From Craterostigma plantagineum (lineage: Eukaryota; Streptophyta; Magnoliopsida; Lamiales; Linderniaceae): 64,000 bases of DNA. The number at the start of each line of letters is the position of its first letter. Within the stretch, counting starts at the first letter, position 1. The translations under genes and the position numbers were made by a program. Positions 1 through 11,099 of the stretch are shown one piece after another. The DNA lies in assembly GCA_027422505.1 (NCBI GenBank), contig JAPQWV010000338.1, positions 372,001 to 436,000 on the forward strand, written 5' to 3'. The notes under the pieces were generated by a model. It worked only from the letters and a program-made list of their open reading frames with translations. It was not told where the DNA came from and did no database searches.

Positions 1-16
1 TCCTGGCCCTCAGGAT

Positions 17-1777
17 GTGATCAGTGGACCACCCGAGAGTTTCCATACTTACTTCCTCGATCAAATTGACATGTGGCTTCGCCTTCCCCTTCCTCAGTTT
101 CTAGTTGACCTCTGCAATTACTACCAGATCTCCCCGAGCCAACTAACCCTCAATTCATACAGCCTCCTTCTATCCCTAACCATTCTCATTAGATACTTTC
201 AGATCCCTTTCTCCCTTCCTCTTCTCTTATCTTTTTTGAAAATAAACCAGAAAGAACCTGGCAAGTTCTTCTTCTCCTCCACGGCTCCCGAAGAGTTTCT
301 TCTCGGGAATCCTTCCTCTCATAAAGGATGGATGAAGAAATTTTTCTATGTCCGCTCCCCCGAGGGGTGCCCCGGGAACAATACGATTAATATATGGCCT
401 AAGACCATATCTATATCTACTCCTCTCCCAGCCGCGCTCGACTCGGAAGTTGCGATGTTCCTGGAGGTCCTCGGAGACCGAAGCTTCAGCGCCCCCGAGC
501 TTGTCCGGGATGATCTCCTCTGCCATTTTGGTTATTGCTCCAAGGGTCTAGTGGTAGACAACTTAGGTATATCTTCTTGAATTCTCCCTATTTTCCTACT
601 TTTATCTCTGATCGAGCTTTCTGCTCTTTCTTATCAGACTCGCGTATGGATCTTGCCGATTTGCTCAAGATTTCCCGAGAGATGTAGGAAGGTGGTTCTT
701 CCCCCTTCATAAACTTTCTGAAATTATAGGGCATAGTCACCCCATGCTCGAGAACTCCTTTCGCCAAGCTCTTTTGCTAGGCGAACCCTATAATCCTCGG
801 GCTGTGCCCCTGAACAAGGTTCTCGGGTATTTCCCTCCTCCTTTTCGTTCTGGTCTCCTATTAAACGTTGTAATGTTACCCAACTGTCCTATTGTTCTTG
901 GACCTAGTATCCCTCTATTCAAATTTCGGATTCCCCCGAAATCTGGTCTTCATAACGGTCCTACCTTTACGAGCCTGTCCCTTTATAAAATTGGTGCTTG
1001 TTCAACTGGCTCTACTTTCTCTTTAAACCTCACGGAGTTTTATTTCCCTCAGGTTATTTCGTCTATCCAACTTAGGATTTTACTTCCCTTATTTCTTCCT
1101 TGCCCATAGCATGCTCGTTTTACCTTATCTCCTGGGTTTTTTGTATTCTCTCCACCCAGCTTGCTGATGGATCACAGAATAATGCCTTCTCACTTTAGGA
1201 GAAACCCTCAGTCAGGTATCCCCTCGCATCATCTTTGGGACTTGTGGGAGGAGGCTACCGGTTTCCCTTCAAACCCGGATGCGGATTTTCCGCGCAGGGA
1301 AGGCTAGGTCATCACGGCCCCCTCTCTCGAGGAGCACCCTTCTTAGAGGGATTTCGTCCAACCCCTCGTTTCCTTTTGGAGGCCGATGGTGCTTCCTCCC
1401 ATCAATTCATGGAAAATTTCCTGGAGCCCGATGAGAAGCGACGTCTAGTGAGATTCCCCGATTCCAGCTTCTGGGACTGATGGGCTAGTGAGAGTCGGGT
1501 CAGTCACTCCGACCCTCGCCTTTTAGTCCACCTCTTTCTTTATTCTTTTTCTGACTTCCTTCATTAGTCTTATTCACTTTCTTGCAAGGGACTTCGGCGT
1601 TATACTCAACAACGCGTCCTGCTTCAATATTACGAGGATGCTTGCACTCGATTGACTGCCTTCCTGGGCGAGAAGGATCGGCAAATCGCTGAGCTAAAGG
1701 AGTTGTTGGCTGAGTCCCCGCTGAGCTATAGGATTCGACATCTGGGAACGCCCTACGCTCGGGAGCTGACGCGATAA
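17..1777 (+). pseudogene. Antisense additional ORF of the Tat element (putative gypsy-type transposon protein)
   Basis: This lies on the strand opposite to gag-pol. Residues 17-45 of the first frame (RLPLPQFLVDLCNYYQISPSQL) and the later GWMKKFFYV motif resemble the plant 'putative gypsy type transposon' domain (Pfam PF04195). This domain is known from antisense ORFs between pol and the 3' LTR of Tat elements. The open frame stops at 580. Further coding-like pieces follow at 1235-1480 and about 1630-1777, the last predicting a short coiled-coil tail (EKDRQIAELKELLAES) ending in TAA. The pieces are in different frames, so the ORF is decayed or interrupted by introns. Function of this protein family is unknown. 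Confidence 0.6.
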
Positions 1778-1944
1778 ATATTTATTAGCCTATCGTTTTA
1801 ATTCTTGCTTTATTATTTGGTCTGATGTATCCTGGGATCTTGGCTTTCGTGTTTCTTTGTTCCTTTATCTATTGGATAATATTTGTTCTTGTCTCTTTAT
1901 TACTTTTCCATCGTTTTCGCTCCTTCTGGCAATCGCGCCTCTTA

Positions 1945-2440
1945 TGGAGATTTTATTCACCTTTATGGGCGGTCGGGTCTCACCAGAGATCTTTTCTTTC
2001 CTTTTTGTTTGGCGATTTTCTTCACCCTCTCGGGTGATCTTGCCTCATCCGAGGACTTCTCTTTCTTCTCGTTTGGCAATTTTCTTCACCCTCTTGGGTG
2101 ATCATGCCTTATCCGAGGACTTCTCTTTCTTCTTGTTTGGCGATTTTCTTCACCCTCTCGGGTGATCATGCCTCATCCGAGGACTTTTTCGTTTGGCGAC
2201 TTTCTTCACCCTCTCAGGTGATCATGCCTCGTCCGAGGACTTCTTCGTTTTCATTTGGAGATTTTATTCACCCTCTCGGCTGATCGTGCCTCATCCGAGG
2301 ACTTCTCTTCATTTTCGTTCGGCGATTTTCTTCACCCTCTCGGGTGATCGTGCCTCATCCGAGGACTTTTCTTTCTTTTCGTTCGGCGATTTTATTCACC
2401 CTTTCGGGTGATCGTGCCTCATCCGAGGACTTTTCTTCAT
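1945..2440. repeat. 64-bp minisatellite in the 3' region of the Tat element, about 8 copies
   Basis: The phrase TTCACCCTCTCGGGTGATC recurs at about 2021, 2085, 2149, 2207, 2268, 2330 and 2395. Spacing is 58 to 66 bp, usually 64. Units differ by a few substitutions and small deletions, and the first unit is more diverged. Tat-lineage elements are known to hold variable tandem repeats between pol and the 3' LTR, and such arrays can seed satellite DNA. Short ORFs across the array are by-products of the periodicity. Confidence 0.9.
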
Positions 2441-2595
2441 CTTCATACTCCACGCTCTTTCGGACACAATTAACTTCATTCAGAAAAACGAGTGTTCGGA
2501 AATAAAGACAAGTAACTTGTGCTAGATAGACTTCCCTAACTAAGAAAATAAACAAAGCATAAATGTGATAAGTAAAATGTGGTCCCGAGAATTCT

Positions 2596-3700
2596 TCACG
2601 GGTAATACTTCTTCAGATGCTGGGCGTTATGCGGTCTTTCCAACTTCTTTCCATCCACGTCTTCCAAATAGTAAGCATCTTCTCCCGCCTTCTTGCTCAC
2701 CTTATATGGTCCTTCATATTTGGGTTCCAGCTTCCCTCGTTCCCCTTTATGTTGTATTTCCTTCATGACCAACTCTCCGTCCTCGAATCTTTTCAAACAC
2801 ACCCTCCTGTTGTACGCTCGAGTGATTTTCCTTTGATATGCCGCCATCCTGAGTGCAGCCTTCTGTCTTTCTTCCTCGATCCAATCCAGTTCATCGGCTC
2901 GAAGCTGGTCATTTTCCTCAGATTATCCTATGACTCGAGCGCTTTCCTGCCCTATCTCCACGGGCAGGACGGCTTCACTTCCATACACTAGGCTGAACGG
3001 GGTTTCCTTCGTTCCGGCTCGGGGCGTAGTCCGGTAGGACCATATACGCTTTGTAACTCATTGAACCAGGCTCTCTTCAATCCATCCAGCCTAACCTTCA
3101 GCGACTGGACAATCGTTCGGTTTGTAACCCCGACTTGACCGTTGCTCTGGGGATAGGCCACGGAAGTGAACACTTGTTCGATCCCGTATTGTCCGCACCA
3201 CTCCTTCAGTTTATGCCCGCTGAATTGTCTCCCATTATCGCTGATCAACCTCCTCGGGATCCCGAACCTGCACAAGATATTTTTCCAAAGGAACACGATT
3301 ACGGCAGCTTCGGTGATTCGCGTTAGGGCTTCAGCTTCCACCCACTTGGAGAAATAATCGATCACGACTAGAAGGAACCTCTTCTGCGAGGCATTGCCTT
3401 TGAAAGGCCCGACGATGTGCAGCCCCCATTGATCAAGCGGGCACGCCGAAACAACAACCTTCATCATCTCCGCGGGTGCCCTTTGTAAGTTGGCGTGTTT
3501 CTGGCATCTAAGGCAACTTCGCACCACCCTGATCGAGTCTACCCTCAAGGTGGGCCAAAAGAAACCTGCCAGCATTGCCTTCCGCGCCAGGGCTCTTCCC
3601 CCGATGTGGCTTCCACAGCTCCCCTCATGTATATCGACCAAGACTTCTTCCGCTTCCTCCCTCGACAGGCACCTCAGAAGGGGACCTGAGTAAGATCTTT
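2596..3700 (-). pseudogene. Integrase domain of the Tat element, catalytic residues lost
   Basis: The N-terminal zinc-binding HHCC module is visible (HEGSCGSHIGG followed by SCLRCQKH), then the rve core with WVEAEAL and ISDNGRQF. The usual first catalytic Asp (WGxDIVGPF) is His here: codon CAC at 3417-3419 on the minus strand. The usual Glu (NGQVExTNR) is Gly: codon GGG at 3129-3131. Only the middle Asp remains. The frame breaks near 3050 and resumes at 2847-2596, which gives the C-terminal GPYKV and LKKYYP end typical of gypsy integrases. The frame is continuous upstream with the second RNase H. The enzyme would normally insert the cDNA; this copy should be inactive. Confidence 0.85.
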
Positions 3701-3899
3701 TGAAGAGAATCCCATCAATGATCGTGAAGCGGCTGGACCTTTTCTGTGTTACTCGAGCTTGGATTTTATCCTCGGGCAGGATCTGCTTCTCGAGATAGCG
3801 ATAAATGTCGTGCCGCCAATCTTCGGGTTCCGGCTCCCTTTCTTCCTCAATTTGATGAATCTGGGGTGCTCTTTCCACTTTAATCCCTCCTTCGAGCAC

Positions 3900-4330
3900 A
3901 CTCAACGTACTGGCCCACTTGGCGATTCTATCCGCCTTTTCGTTTTCCTTCCTATTAATGAGCACCAACTTGACCTCTTCGAACTTTTCCTTCAGTTTTT
4001 CGAAAGACTTCGCATATTCTGCCAGCCTATCCTCCTTGATAGCAAAATTCCCTTCAGTCTGTTGAACTACTAGCTGTGAATCAGAGTACAGAGTTACTCG
4101 GGTCAGCCCCATCCTTATCGATGTCCTCATCCCGAGCAAGAGAGCTTCGTATTCGACTTCATTGTTGGAAGCGCGGAAGTCCAGCCTTACCCCCAAACTA
4201 GTCTCTTCGCCCCAGGGCGAGATGATTACCAGCCCGACGCCATTTCCGAATTGACAAGAAGAACCATCCACATAAATTCTCCACATCTCACCTGGTTTCT
4301 CTTCCGTCATCTCGACGATAAAATCCGCCA
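3900..4330 (-). CDS. Second (archaeal-type) RNase H domain of the Tat polyprotein
   Basis: Within the minus-strand open frame 4559-2988, this part carries IYVDGSS, then NEVEYEALL, LYSDSQLVVQQ and NEKADRIAKWAS. These match the D-E-D active-site signature of RNase HI enzymes of the plant/archaeal type. It follows the ordinary retroviral RNase H encoded just upstream. A doubled RNase H is a lineage mark of Tat elements. Active-site acids are present here, unlike in the integrase that follows in the same frame. It is part of a polyprotein with no start of its own. Confidence 0.8.
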
Positions 4331-4983
4331 AAGCCTGAGCTTTGATGGCGACTCGGGGCCGAAATTGGATGTCGTACTCCCCTAACTCGGTTACCCATTT
4401 GATCGACCTTCCTGAGATATCTGGCCGAGTCACGATTACTCCCAATGGACTGTTGGTGAGTACTACGATCGGGTGTGACAGGAAGTAAGGCCTCAACCTC
4501 CTGGTCGTGATCACCAAGGAATAGCAATTTTTCCTGAGAAGTGTATCTAACTTCCGCACCCTTCAGGAGATGGCTGACGAAATAGACTGGCTTCTGCACC
4601 TTTTCCTCTTCCCGGACCATCACGGAGCTGACGGCTCGAGGAGTGGCTGAGAGATAGACGGCCAGCTCCTCCCCGGGCGTTGGCTTGTTCAGTATTGGTA
4701 GCTCCTTCAAATACTCTTTCAGCTCCTGGAAAGCCTTTTCGCATTCGGGTGTCCACTCGAAATCCTTGACCTTCCTCAACACTTTAAAGAAGGGCATGCT
4801 TCTTTCTGCAGACCTGGAAACAAACCTATACAGTGCCGTGACCCTCCCTGTCAGTCTCTGGACTTCGTTAAGGTTCTTCGGGGAGGCCATGTCGGAGATG
4901 CCCTTCACCTTGTCCTGATTGGCTTTAATGCCCGATCGGGTGACCATATACCCTAAGAATTTTCCAGAGCGGACCCCAAACAT
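4288..4983 (-). pseudogene. RT thumb and retroviral-type RNase H of the Tat polyprotein
   Basis: The frame reads FLGYMVTRSGIKANQDKV (end of RT), FVSRSAERSMPFFKVLR and FEWTPECEKAFQELKEYL, then the RNase H beginning LAVYLSATPRAVSSVMVREE and KPVYFVSHLL. These are the standard RT connection and RNase H motifs of gypsy elements. The canonical DAS/DAN acid at the start of RNase H reads LSATP here. The frame shifts near 4545 into the next segment (4559-2988), where TTRRLRPYFLSHPI completes the domain. Confidence 0.8.
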
Positions 4984-5640
4984 GCACTTAGCAGCAACTT
5001 CAAGCCATACCTTCGGGCCGTAGAGAAAGTTTCGCGGAGGTCTCCCGAGAAGCTGCTTTCTGTCTTGGACTTGATCAGGATGTCGTCCATATACACTTCC
5101 ACTTTTCTTCCGATCTGGGCCGCAAAGACCCGATCCATTAGTCTCTGATAGGTGGCTCCCGCGTTCTTCAGCCCGAACGGCATGACCACGTAGCAGAAGG
5201 TTCCCTCCGAGGTGACGAAACTGACCTGAGGTTGATCCTCTTCAGCTAACCCGATCTGATGATAGCCCTGAAAGGCGTCCAGGAAGCATAGCAGCTCATA
5301 TCCGGCGGTAGAGTCCACCAACTGATCTATCCTCAGCAACGGGTAGCAATCCTTCGAACATACTTTGTTCAGATCTCTAAAGTCGACGCACATTCGCCAC
5401 TTTCCCGCCGATTTAGGGACCAGCACCACGTTGGACAACTGGTCGGAAACTGTATTTCTCGAATGTATCCTGCTTTCAAGAGCTCCCCGACTTGTTCTTT
5501 AACTATCGCGTCCTTCTGCGCTCCGAGGTGTCTCTTTTTCTGGAAGACTGGTCTGACCGTAGCGGAGATGTTTAGTCGATGCTCCATTATGTCCCTCGGT
5601 ATCACAGTGAGTTCATTTGCCGCCCAAGCAAACATATCTT
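4953..5640 (-). pseudogene. Reverse transcriptase of the Tat element, frameshifted
   Basis: The RT fingers and palm are in two frames. 5635-5369 gives VFAWAANEL, IMEHRLNI and LLKAGYIREI. 5438-4953 gives KSAGKWRMCVDFRDLNKVC, CFLDAFQGYHQI, the FCYVVMPFGLKNAGATYQRLM block and the catalytic YMDD box (about 5079-5090). A frameshift near 5430 separates them, and another near 4975 separates RT from RNase H. The enzyme copies element RNA into DNA in cytoplasmic particles. The active-site box is intact, but the protein cannot be read through. Confidence 0.88.
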
Positions 5641-5673
5641 CGTTCTTTTTCAGCTGCTCGATAAGATCCGCCT

Positions 5674-6330
5674 TTAGCTCGGGGGTAAATCCCGAGCAAT
5701 CTTGACCGTTCCCGATGGAGGTCTGATCACGACTTCCTCTATTCCGCTCTCGGTTCCTTCTTCAGGAAGGGCGTGTATGGCATAGAAGGCTCCTCGGCTT
5801 CTAGGATGGCCCTCTCGCCGGCTCTTCAATGACTTCAATTCAATCCTCACTTCTTCCACATAACATGTACGCGCTATCTTCCGATCCCCGAGTACCTCCC
5901 CTACTCGGTCCCCCACTGGAAACTTCATTTTTTGGTGTATGGCGGAGGCGACCGCCGCGAAGGAGCTGAGCGCTGGGCGTCCCAGTATGACATTGTAAGA
6001 GGAGGACATGTCAACAACCAGGAAAGGGGCAATTCGGGTTTTTTCAATTCATCCGATCCCAAGGTCAAGGGTAGCTGAATCAGCCCCACCGCCTCGATGG
6101 CGTGCCCGGTGAACCCGAACAACGCCGTTTCCACGGGATCCATCCGATACTCTCCCAACTCCATCTGATCCATGGTCTCCTTGAAGATAATGTTCACGGA
6201 ACACCCATTGTCGACAAAGACTCTGCCTACACCGTGGTTTGCTATCTCTGCCCGAATGATTAGGGCGTCCTCATGTGCGTCACCACCTCTATGGAAGTCC
6301 TCGGGCCCAAAGGAAATGGTGGGCCCCGAA
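5674..6330 (-). pseudogene. Aspartic protease region of the Tat element
   Basis: The minus-strand frame ending at 5925 contains VFVDNGCSVNIIF around 6200-6240, the retropepsin active-site neighbourhood in its plant gypsy form (D-N/T-G). It is followed by the flap-side motif NVILGRPALSSFAAVAS in the adjacent frame (6009-5674). The two parts are in different frames, with a break near 6010. It would cleave the gag-pol precursor in an intact element. Confidence 0.7.
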
Positions 6331-6374
6331 CGCCTTTGTACTGAGGTTACTCCCAGACTCTCGAGTTTCCTTAC

Positions 6375-7971
6375 TTATGCTTTTCTAGCTCTGTCTAAAT
6401 CTCTAACGGCGGGCCCTGCAGATATCATATTGATCCTGTGCGGGGGCACGTATGCTTCCGCGGGCGCCCAATTGCGTTCTGGTGTTCTTTGATCGTTTCT
6501 TTGCTCTTGGTTGGGTTTATCTTCCCTTCTGTACCCCACTCGTCTTTGCTCTGGAGACCGGTTGAACCTGTTCTGCGGTCTGTTGTTAGCGTATGGATAG
6601 TCTCTCCTAGGCCCTTGTTCGAAATCCCTCCTGAAATACTTTCGCGGGGCGCCCGCTTCTCCACCAACCACTAACTCGGCTCGGGCGTCTAGGTTGGCCG
6701 CTACGATTCTCTCAAGTTCGTCGTTCAGGTGAAAGCAGGCCTCGATCGTGTGGCTGTACTCCCGATGGAATTCACAATACGATTTCAAAACAGTATTCCG
6801 GGGTCCTTCTTTACTTTTGGCCGGTCTCCTAATGAAGTATCGCTCCTCGCAAATCTCCAATGCCCGAGCTTTGCTCACCTTCCATTGAATATTGCTCGAT
6901 CGGAATCTCCCATGGACTACTCCAGGATTTTCCTCCTTTGGTCCTAGGGGACGAGCTGGCTCCCGCGCAACCTCCACTGTCCCGATTGCCCTCTTCTTAT
7001 CTCCTTTTTTGAATGTGCGCCTCTTTCACCCTTACATATTTTTCTACCCTTATTATCAGGTCTTCCACAGTAGTCGGGTACTTTTTCACCAGCAACCGGT
7101 AGAGGTCTCCTTCTTTTAACCCGTTGTGGAAGGCCCCGATCAACAAGTCTGAAGTGGCGGTCGGGACTTCCATCATAGTCCGATTGAATCGCTTTAAGTA
7201 GTCTCGCAGACTCTCCTGGTCTCCTTGTTTCATGTTCAGCAAGTTTACAGCCGAGAAAGGTCTTCTGCGGTTGCTCGAAAATTGTCTCAGAAAGGCCCAA
7301 GTAAAGTCCTCAAAGCTATGAATTTCTCCCGCGGGTAGCATGGTGAACCATTGTTGGGCCCCCTTCGCGAAGGTGGTGGCGAACACTCGGCACTTGATTG
7401 CATCTCCTAATTGGTATAGCGCGGCATTTCCGTCAAAGCTAGCCAGGTGATCCTCGGGAGGCCCTGACCCGTCATAATGGTTCATGTCTGGGAACCTGAA
7501 GTTGTTCGGTAAGGGAGCGCGAAGGACCTCCTCCGAGAAGGGGGAGCCTCGCTGAATCAGGAGGGGCATCTGCGGGTTGGCTAGTTCCTTCAGCCTTTTA
7601 ATCTCTTCCTTCATCCGTTCCCATTCCACGATCTGCCTTTCTTCCAGAGCTCTCTTCTTCTCGGCCCGTAAGATGTTGATCTCCACCCTCAACGTTTTTT
7701 CCTCTGCCTCTTTCTCTTGTTCTTTGGCCCGCGCATGCTCTTCCCCGTGTCGCAGCCGTTCCGCCTCCTCCCCTTCCGTCTCCTGTCGTGGCGGAGATTC
7801 CACGCGAGTTTTTTGCGTTCACTCCGCCCTTAGCATTTCTACCTCCGCTCTGAATTTCCTCAGCTCGGCATGATCGTCGTTGCGTGTTTGCTCCTGATCT
7901 TCCTCTGTCTAGTCGGTCACTACCACCTCTTCCGTCGGCGGTGGCTGGGTGTCGTTTGCGGCATCCACCAT
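6375..7971 (-). pseudogene. gag of the Tat element
   Basis: An ATG at 7969-7971 lies just after the primer-binding-like site and is taken as the original start. In that frame there is a TAG near 7908 and a TGA near 7822, before the long open part that begins at 7803. That part has a charged coiled-coil leader (EEKTLRVEINILRAEKKRALEE), then the retrotransposon gag core (HYDGSGPPEDHLASF, AFLRQFSSNRR, NMKQGDQESLRDYLKRFN). After a frameshift near 6990 comes the nucleic-acid-binding tail with YCEFHREYSHTIEAC, then Arg/Asn-rich sequence. Gag forms the virus-like particle. The copy is broken by at least two stops and one frameshift. Confidence 0.85.
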
Positions 7972-7989
7972 TATTATTACTGATATATC

Positions 7990-8007
7990 TTCCCACAGAC
8001 GGCACCA
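7990..8007 (-). other. Primer-binding-like site of the Tat element
   Basis: Read on the minus strand, TGGTGCCGTCTGTGGGAA begins two bases after the proposed LTR end. It matches the form commonly seen downstream of 5' LTRs in plant Tat elements. The cognate tRNA was not assigned. Confidence 0.6.
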
Positions 8008-8009
8008 AT

Positions 8010-8875
8010 TGATGTGGACCGCGTAAAATGACCTCTTGAAACGGTGACTAGGGCAGTTGTTCTTCCCACGTATCTTCCTTGGCGCAAAATTCTCGCCTCC
8101 CGTCGGCTATCTCCGTCGAGCCTGAGACTACAAAAACACGTCAGAAGGGGGCCGGGGTTGATGCCGGCGTAGCCCCTCCGATGCTTAAGTCAGAAAATGG
8201 GTGAAGGTAGGTGTTTTTTGGCTCGTAAATCAGTTTTGGTTCTTTTGAAAACGTATCTGAGAAGAACATTAACCGTCCCTATTTATACTAACCTCGTCTT
8301 GTCTTGCCATGACCTAGTCTTTCACCCTGACCCGCATTTCTCGCGACCCTCACGTAGTGAACGTGGTCCTTACATCATCCCACGTTCTAAAATCATCAGT
8401 TTCCTCTTTCGACCACCCTTTTTCTGCCCATGTCTTCCTGTTCGGGCTCTTGCCCGCCTCGTCCTATCGGGCTTTACTTTCCTTTTCGGGCTCTGCCTTG
8501 CTCGTTTATTCCTGTCAATACCTTCCTGCTCGGGCTTCCCTTCCTCTTGGGCCCTCGCCCCACTCGAGGAGCCTCCGCTCACCTTAACTCCCTTCTCTCG
8601 GCTCTTCCACCCTCAGGCAGTGTATCTCCCCTCACCAATCATCGCCTCGATCGGCTTCTTCCTTTTCCTTTCCCGCCCTCAACGGGCTATTTTACCCTTG
8701 TCCCTATTTTACCGTTAGCTAGAAATCCCGAGGGTAACAAAGTCCTACATATGTTGTCCAGCTCGACGATCGTACTCTCGGACAGTTTTTCCAGAAATGT
8801 ATCCATGCCTTTCTTAGTCGATAATTTGATCGACCTTCCACTGCTCTACACAGCCTCGATATTTTGTTGAGCACA
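8010..8875 (-). repeat. 5' LTR of the Tat element
   Basis: The inner border is fixed by the primer-binding-like site; on the plus strand the LTR would start TGATGTGG. The outer border is less sure. GTTGAGCACA at about 8866-8875 would give a minus-strand LTR beginning TGTGCTCAAC, and thus TG...CA ends and a length of about 866 bp. The other LTR is outside the window, so neither the pair nor a target duplication can be checked. C/T-rich ORFs inside (8197-8870) are not genes. Confidence 0.5.
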
Positions 8876-8903
8876 AACACGCAGATTTTTTAAACACTTG
8901 TTA

Positions 8904-10991
8904 CTACAAATAAATGATATAACTACATAAATAACAAACCGCAACATGCGTGGGCACAAAGAATGTCTCTAAAGGCGGAGTCGACCATGATATGTAATAG
9001 GGAGGAGTCAAGTACTTGAACCATACGTCAATGACATGGCATACGACAGCCTTGCCCTTCATCATCTCCGCCAAATGACAGCCACGCAGAATGGACAAAT
9101 TGTCCTCCCAAATAACGGAACTATGTATACGTCAATATAACTACCTCATGATACTAACAGGACATTAGAATATAATCTCTTAAAAGTATTCTCAAAATAA
9201 CTAACCTGTAGTCGCCTTTCTCTATGAAGCGATCAGTGAGCTCTCGTTCATCATCAGAAAGAGATGACTTACCCGCAAAGTCTTTGTCGAGAACCTCGGA
9301 GTATTCAGCAACTTTGGGCTGGTTTGCTGACATCTCTTCAAGATCAAGGACGAGCCCTTTCGCTGCAGCTTTCGTTTTCCGTGGCTTCTTCGGAGGAGTT
9401 GTCGATCCAGGAGGCGTAACAAAGTCTTCATCCTTTTTCTTCTGCCTATTCCTCCTCGTCTCCCTCTCATTTGTCGCAGCCACGTATTGGTTGAACTCCG
9501 CATCCACCGTCATCACAGAATATCGTGGGAGTGCGTATTGGATGGCATTCGCAACCACCTTATCTACCTTCTGAGTCGCCTCAACAGCATTCTCATCATC
9601 ATGCACATCACCTACCTTCTCAGGCACAACAACCTTCTCAGCCTCATAGCAACATCCTTCTCCGCCTCAACTTCAATCTCATCACCGCCCACCTCACCTT
9701 CATTGTTAGACACCTCAACTTCCATCTCCTCATCGTCATCAACCCCCATTTTCTTCTCAGACTCAGCACCATCCTTCACATCCTCGTCCTCCTCACATTC
9801 CACCTCATTCTCAGCCTTTTGTCCCACCTCATTCTCAACTTCCTTTCGCGCCTCAATGTTCTTTGCTATCAGTTCATCAATCACCATAACATTGCTTGGG
9901 AGGGAGCAGAATAGTTCATGCTCCCTCTGCCACATCATGATTGGATGGACTACATCTTTCTCCCTTCTCAATTTCCTCGTCGATTTTTTCTTCAGAAGCA
10001 CGCGTTTTCCCTTCCCGTCTCGTGAATTGAAGAATGCGAGTCGCCGATCGAGACTTACCCAACGATGGGGCATGCTCATAGACCCATACCTGACAATAAC
10101 ACAACAACATTGACCACAAAACAATGCGCAATTTATATCAACCGTGAAAATAATAAATCATTACTTACGAACAAACCGACGGTACAGCCTCCGACATATC
10201 GACGCTTCTTCACAACTTCCTTCAAGAGGAATGAGTGCACTCCCGGGCCCCAGGCATAGCCGCTCACCTCGTCAAGCCGCTCAACATACTCAAACAAAAA
10301 GCTCGGGAAAGCGTAATTGGTCGTAGGGAATAAAATACAAATAAAAACTAACATACATTCTACTGAAATCATCTAAACTGACTGCATCGTTTTCTGTCGA
10401 TAATTCATTCATTTTCTTAATTACATCCTCTCGAGAAAGCCTAGAATTATCACCAAAACATCTACATACGAATGGCACCTCCTCCGCAGACTTGAAGTTA
10501 ATATCAACAAACATACCTCTCACTCGCAACCCCATGAACACAGAAAATTCACACGCAGAAAACGGAACCAAACTGTTTACCCCAAATCGGAAAGTCGTAA
10601 CGTCTGGACTTAATTGCTTCAGAATCCCCGACAATTGGCCGCTCGGGTTCTGACAGGGCTTAATCTCAAGGTATGACTCAAAGGGCATCCTCCGCACAGC
10701 CTCTTTGTGTGCGTCGTCTGCTCCGTCCACGATCTTCTTCACACGACGAAGAAATGCGGGCAGCAACGACTTCTTGGGACTTCGGCGTTAGCACGATCGG
10801 AGTTCTTCTCGGCCGTCTTTTTCAAGTGGTTCGTTCGGGATTTGTCCTTCGCAATTGTCGATGTCGCTTTCGCTGCAACTTTCTTCTCCATTTTCTGCTT
10901 TGACGACGCCTTTGCTTTCGATTTCGTCATTTTCAACTTCCAATTCGAGGGATTTCTGGGAAATCTGGGGCGACGGGATTTGTGGATTCAA
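8904..10991 (-). pseudogene. Plant-mobile-domain-like gene with truncated Ulp1-like C-terminus
   Basis: This looks like a spliced minus-strand gene. The N-terminal part has a basic Lys/Ala-rich stretch (near 10936-10800). A mobile-domain-like region follows: VPFSACEFSVFMGLRVRG, then YAWGPGVHSFLLKEVVKK with VGGCTVGL, and, after an apparent intron (about 10100-10160), VWVYEHAPSLG. Next come an acidic region (9850-9640) and a Lys-rich nuclear-localisation-like segment (PPKKPRKTK, near 9390). The last piece (9098-8904), with VCHVIDVWFKYL, resembles the beginning of plant Ulp1-type domains. The frame changes near 10310 and near 10060, so it is broken. The downstream catalytic half is missing at the junction with the retrotransposon LTR. 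Such genes are often carried by MULEs; host function unknown. Confidence 0.5.
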
Positions 10992-11099
10992 GATGGGGAT
11001 GAAGTGGGTTTCGATCGTGCCCTATGTTGTTTTTTTGTGTTTTATGTTATTTTTCTTTATTACAGCTACAGTGGGTTGAAGGAAAAAACATTTTTCTGA

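Larger units (their letters stand above)
1..8875 (-). mobile_element. Ty3/gypsy retrotransposon, Tat lineage, 3' end outside window
   Basis: Read from right to left, the element has an LTR (8010-8875), a primer-binding-like site, gag, protease, RT, RNase H, a second RNase H, integrase, a minisatellite, and then an ORF on the opposite strand. Two RNase H domains followed by integrase and an antisense ORF near the 3' LTR are known marks of the plant Tat lineage (Ogre/Retand relatives). The 3' LTR is not in the window. Frameshifts, in-frame stops and lost integrase catalytic residues show that this copy cannot move on its own. The right LTR abuts a truncated Ulp1-like gene, so the element probably inserted into or deleted part of it. 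Lineage assignment is by eye from domain order. Confidence 0.88.

Noticed and set aside
8197..8870. Overlapping plus-strand ORFs of 76-173 residues
   Set aside because: They lie in C/T-rich LTR sequence, have low-complexity Pro/Leu/Ser composition and show no domain.
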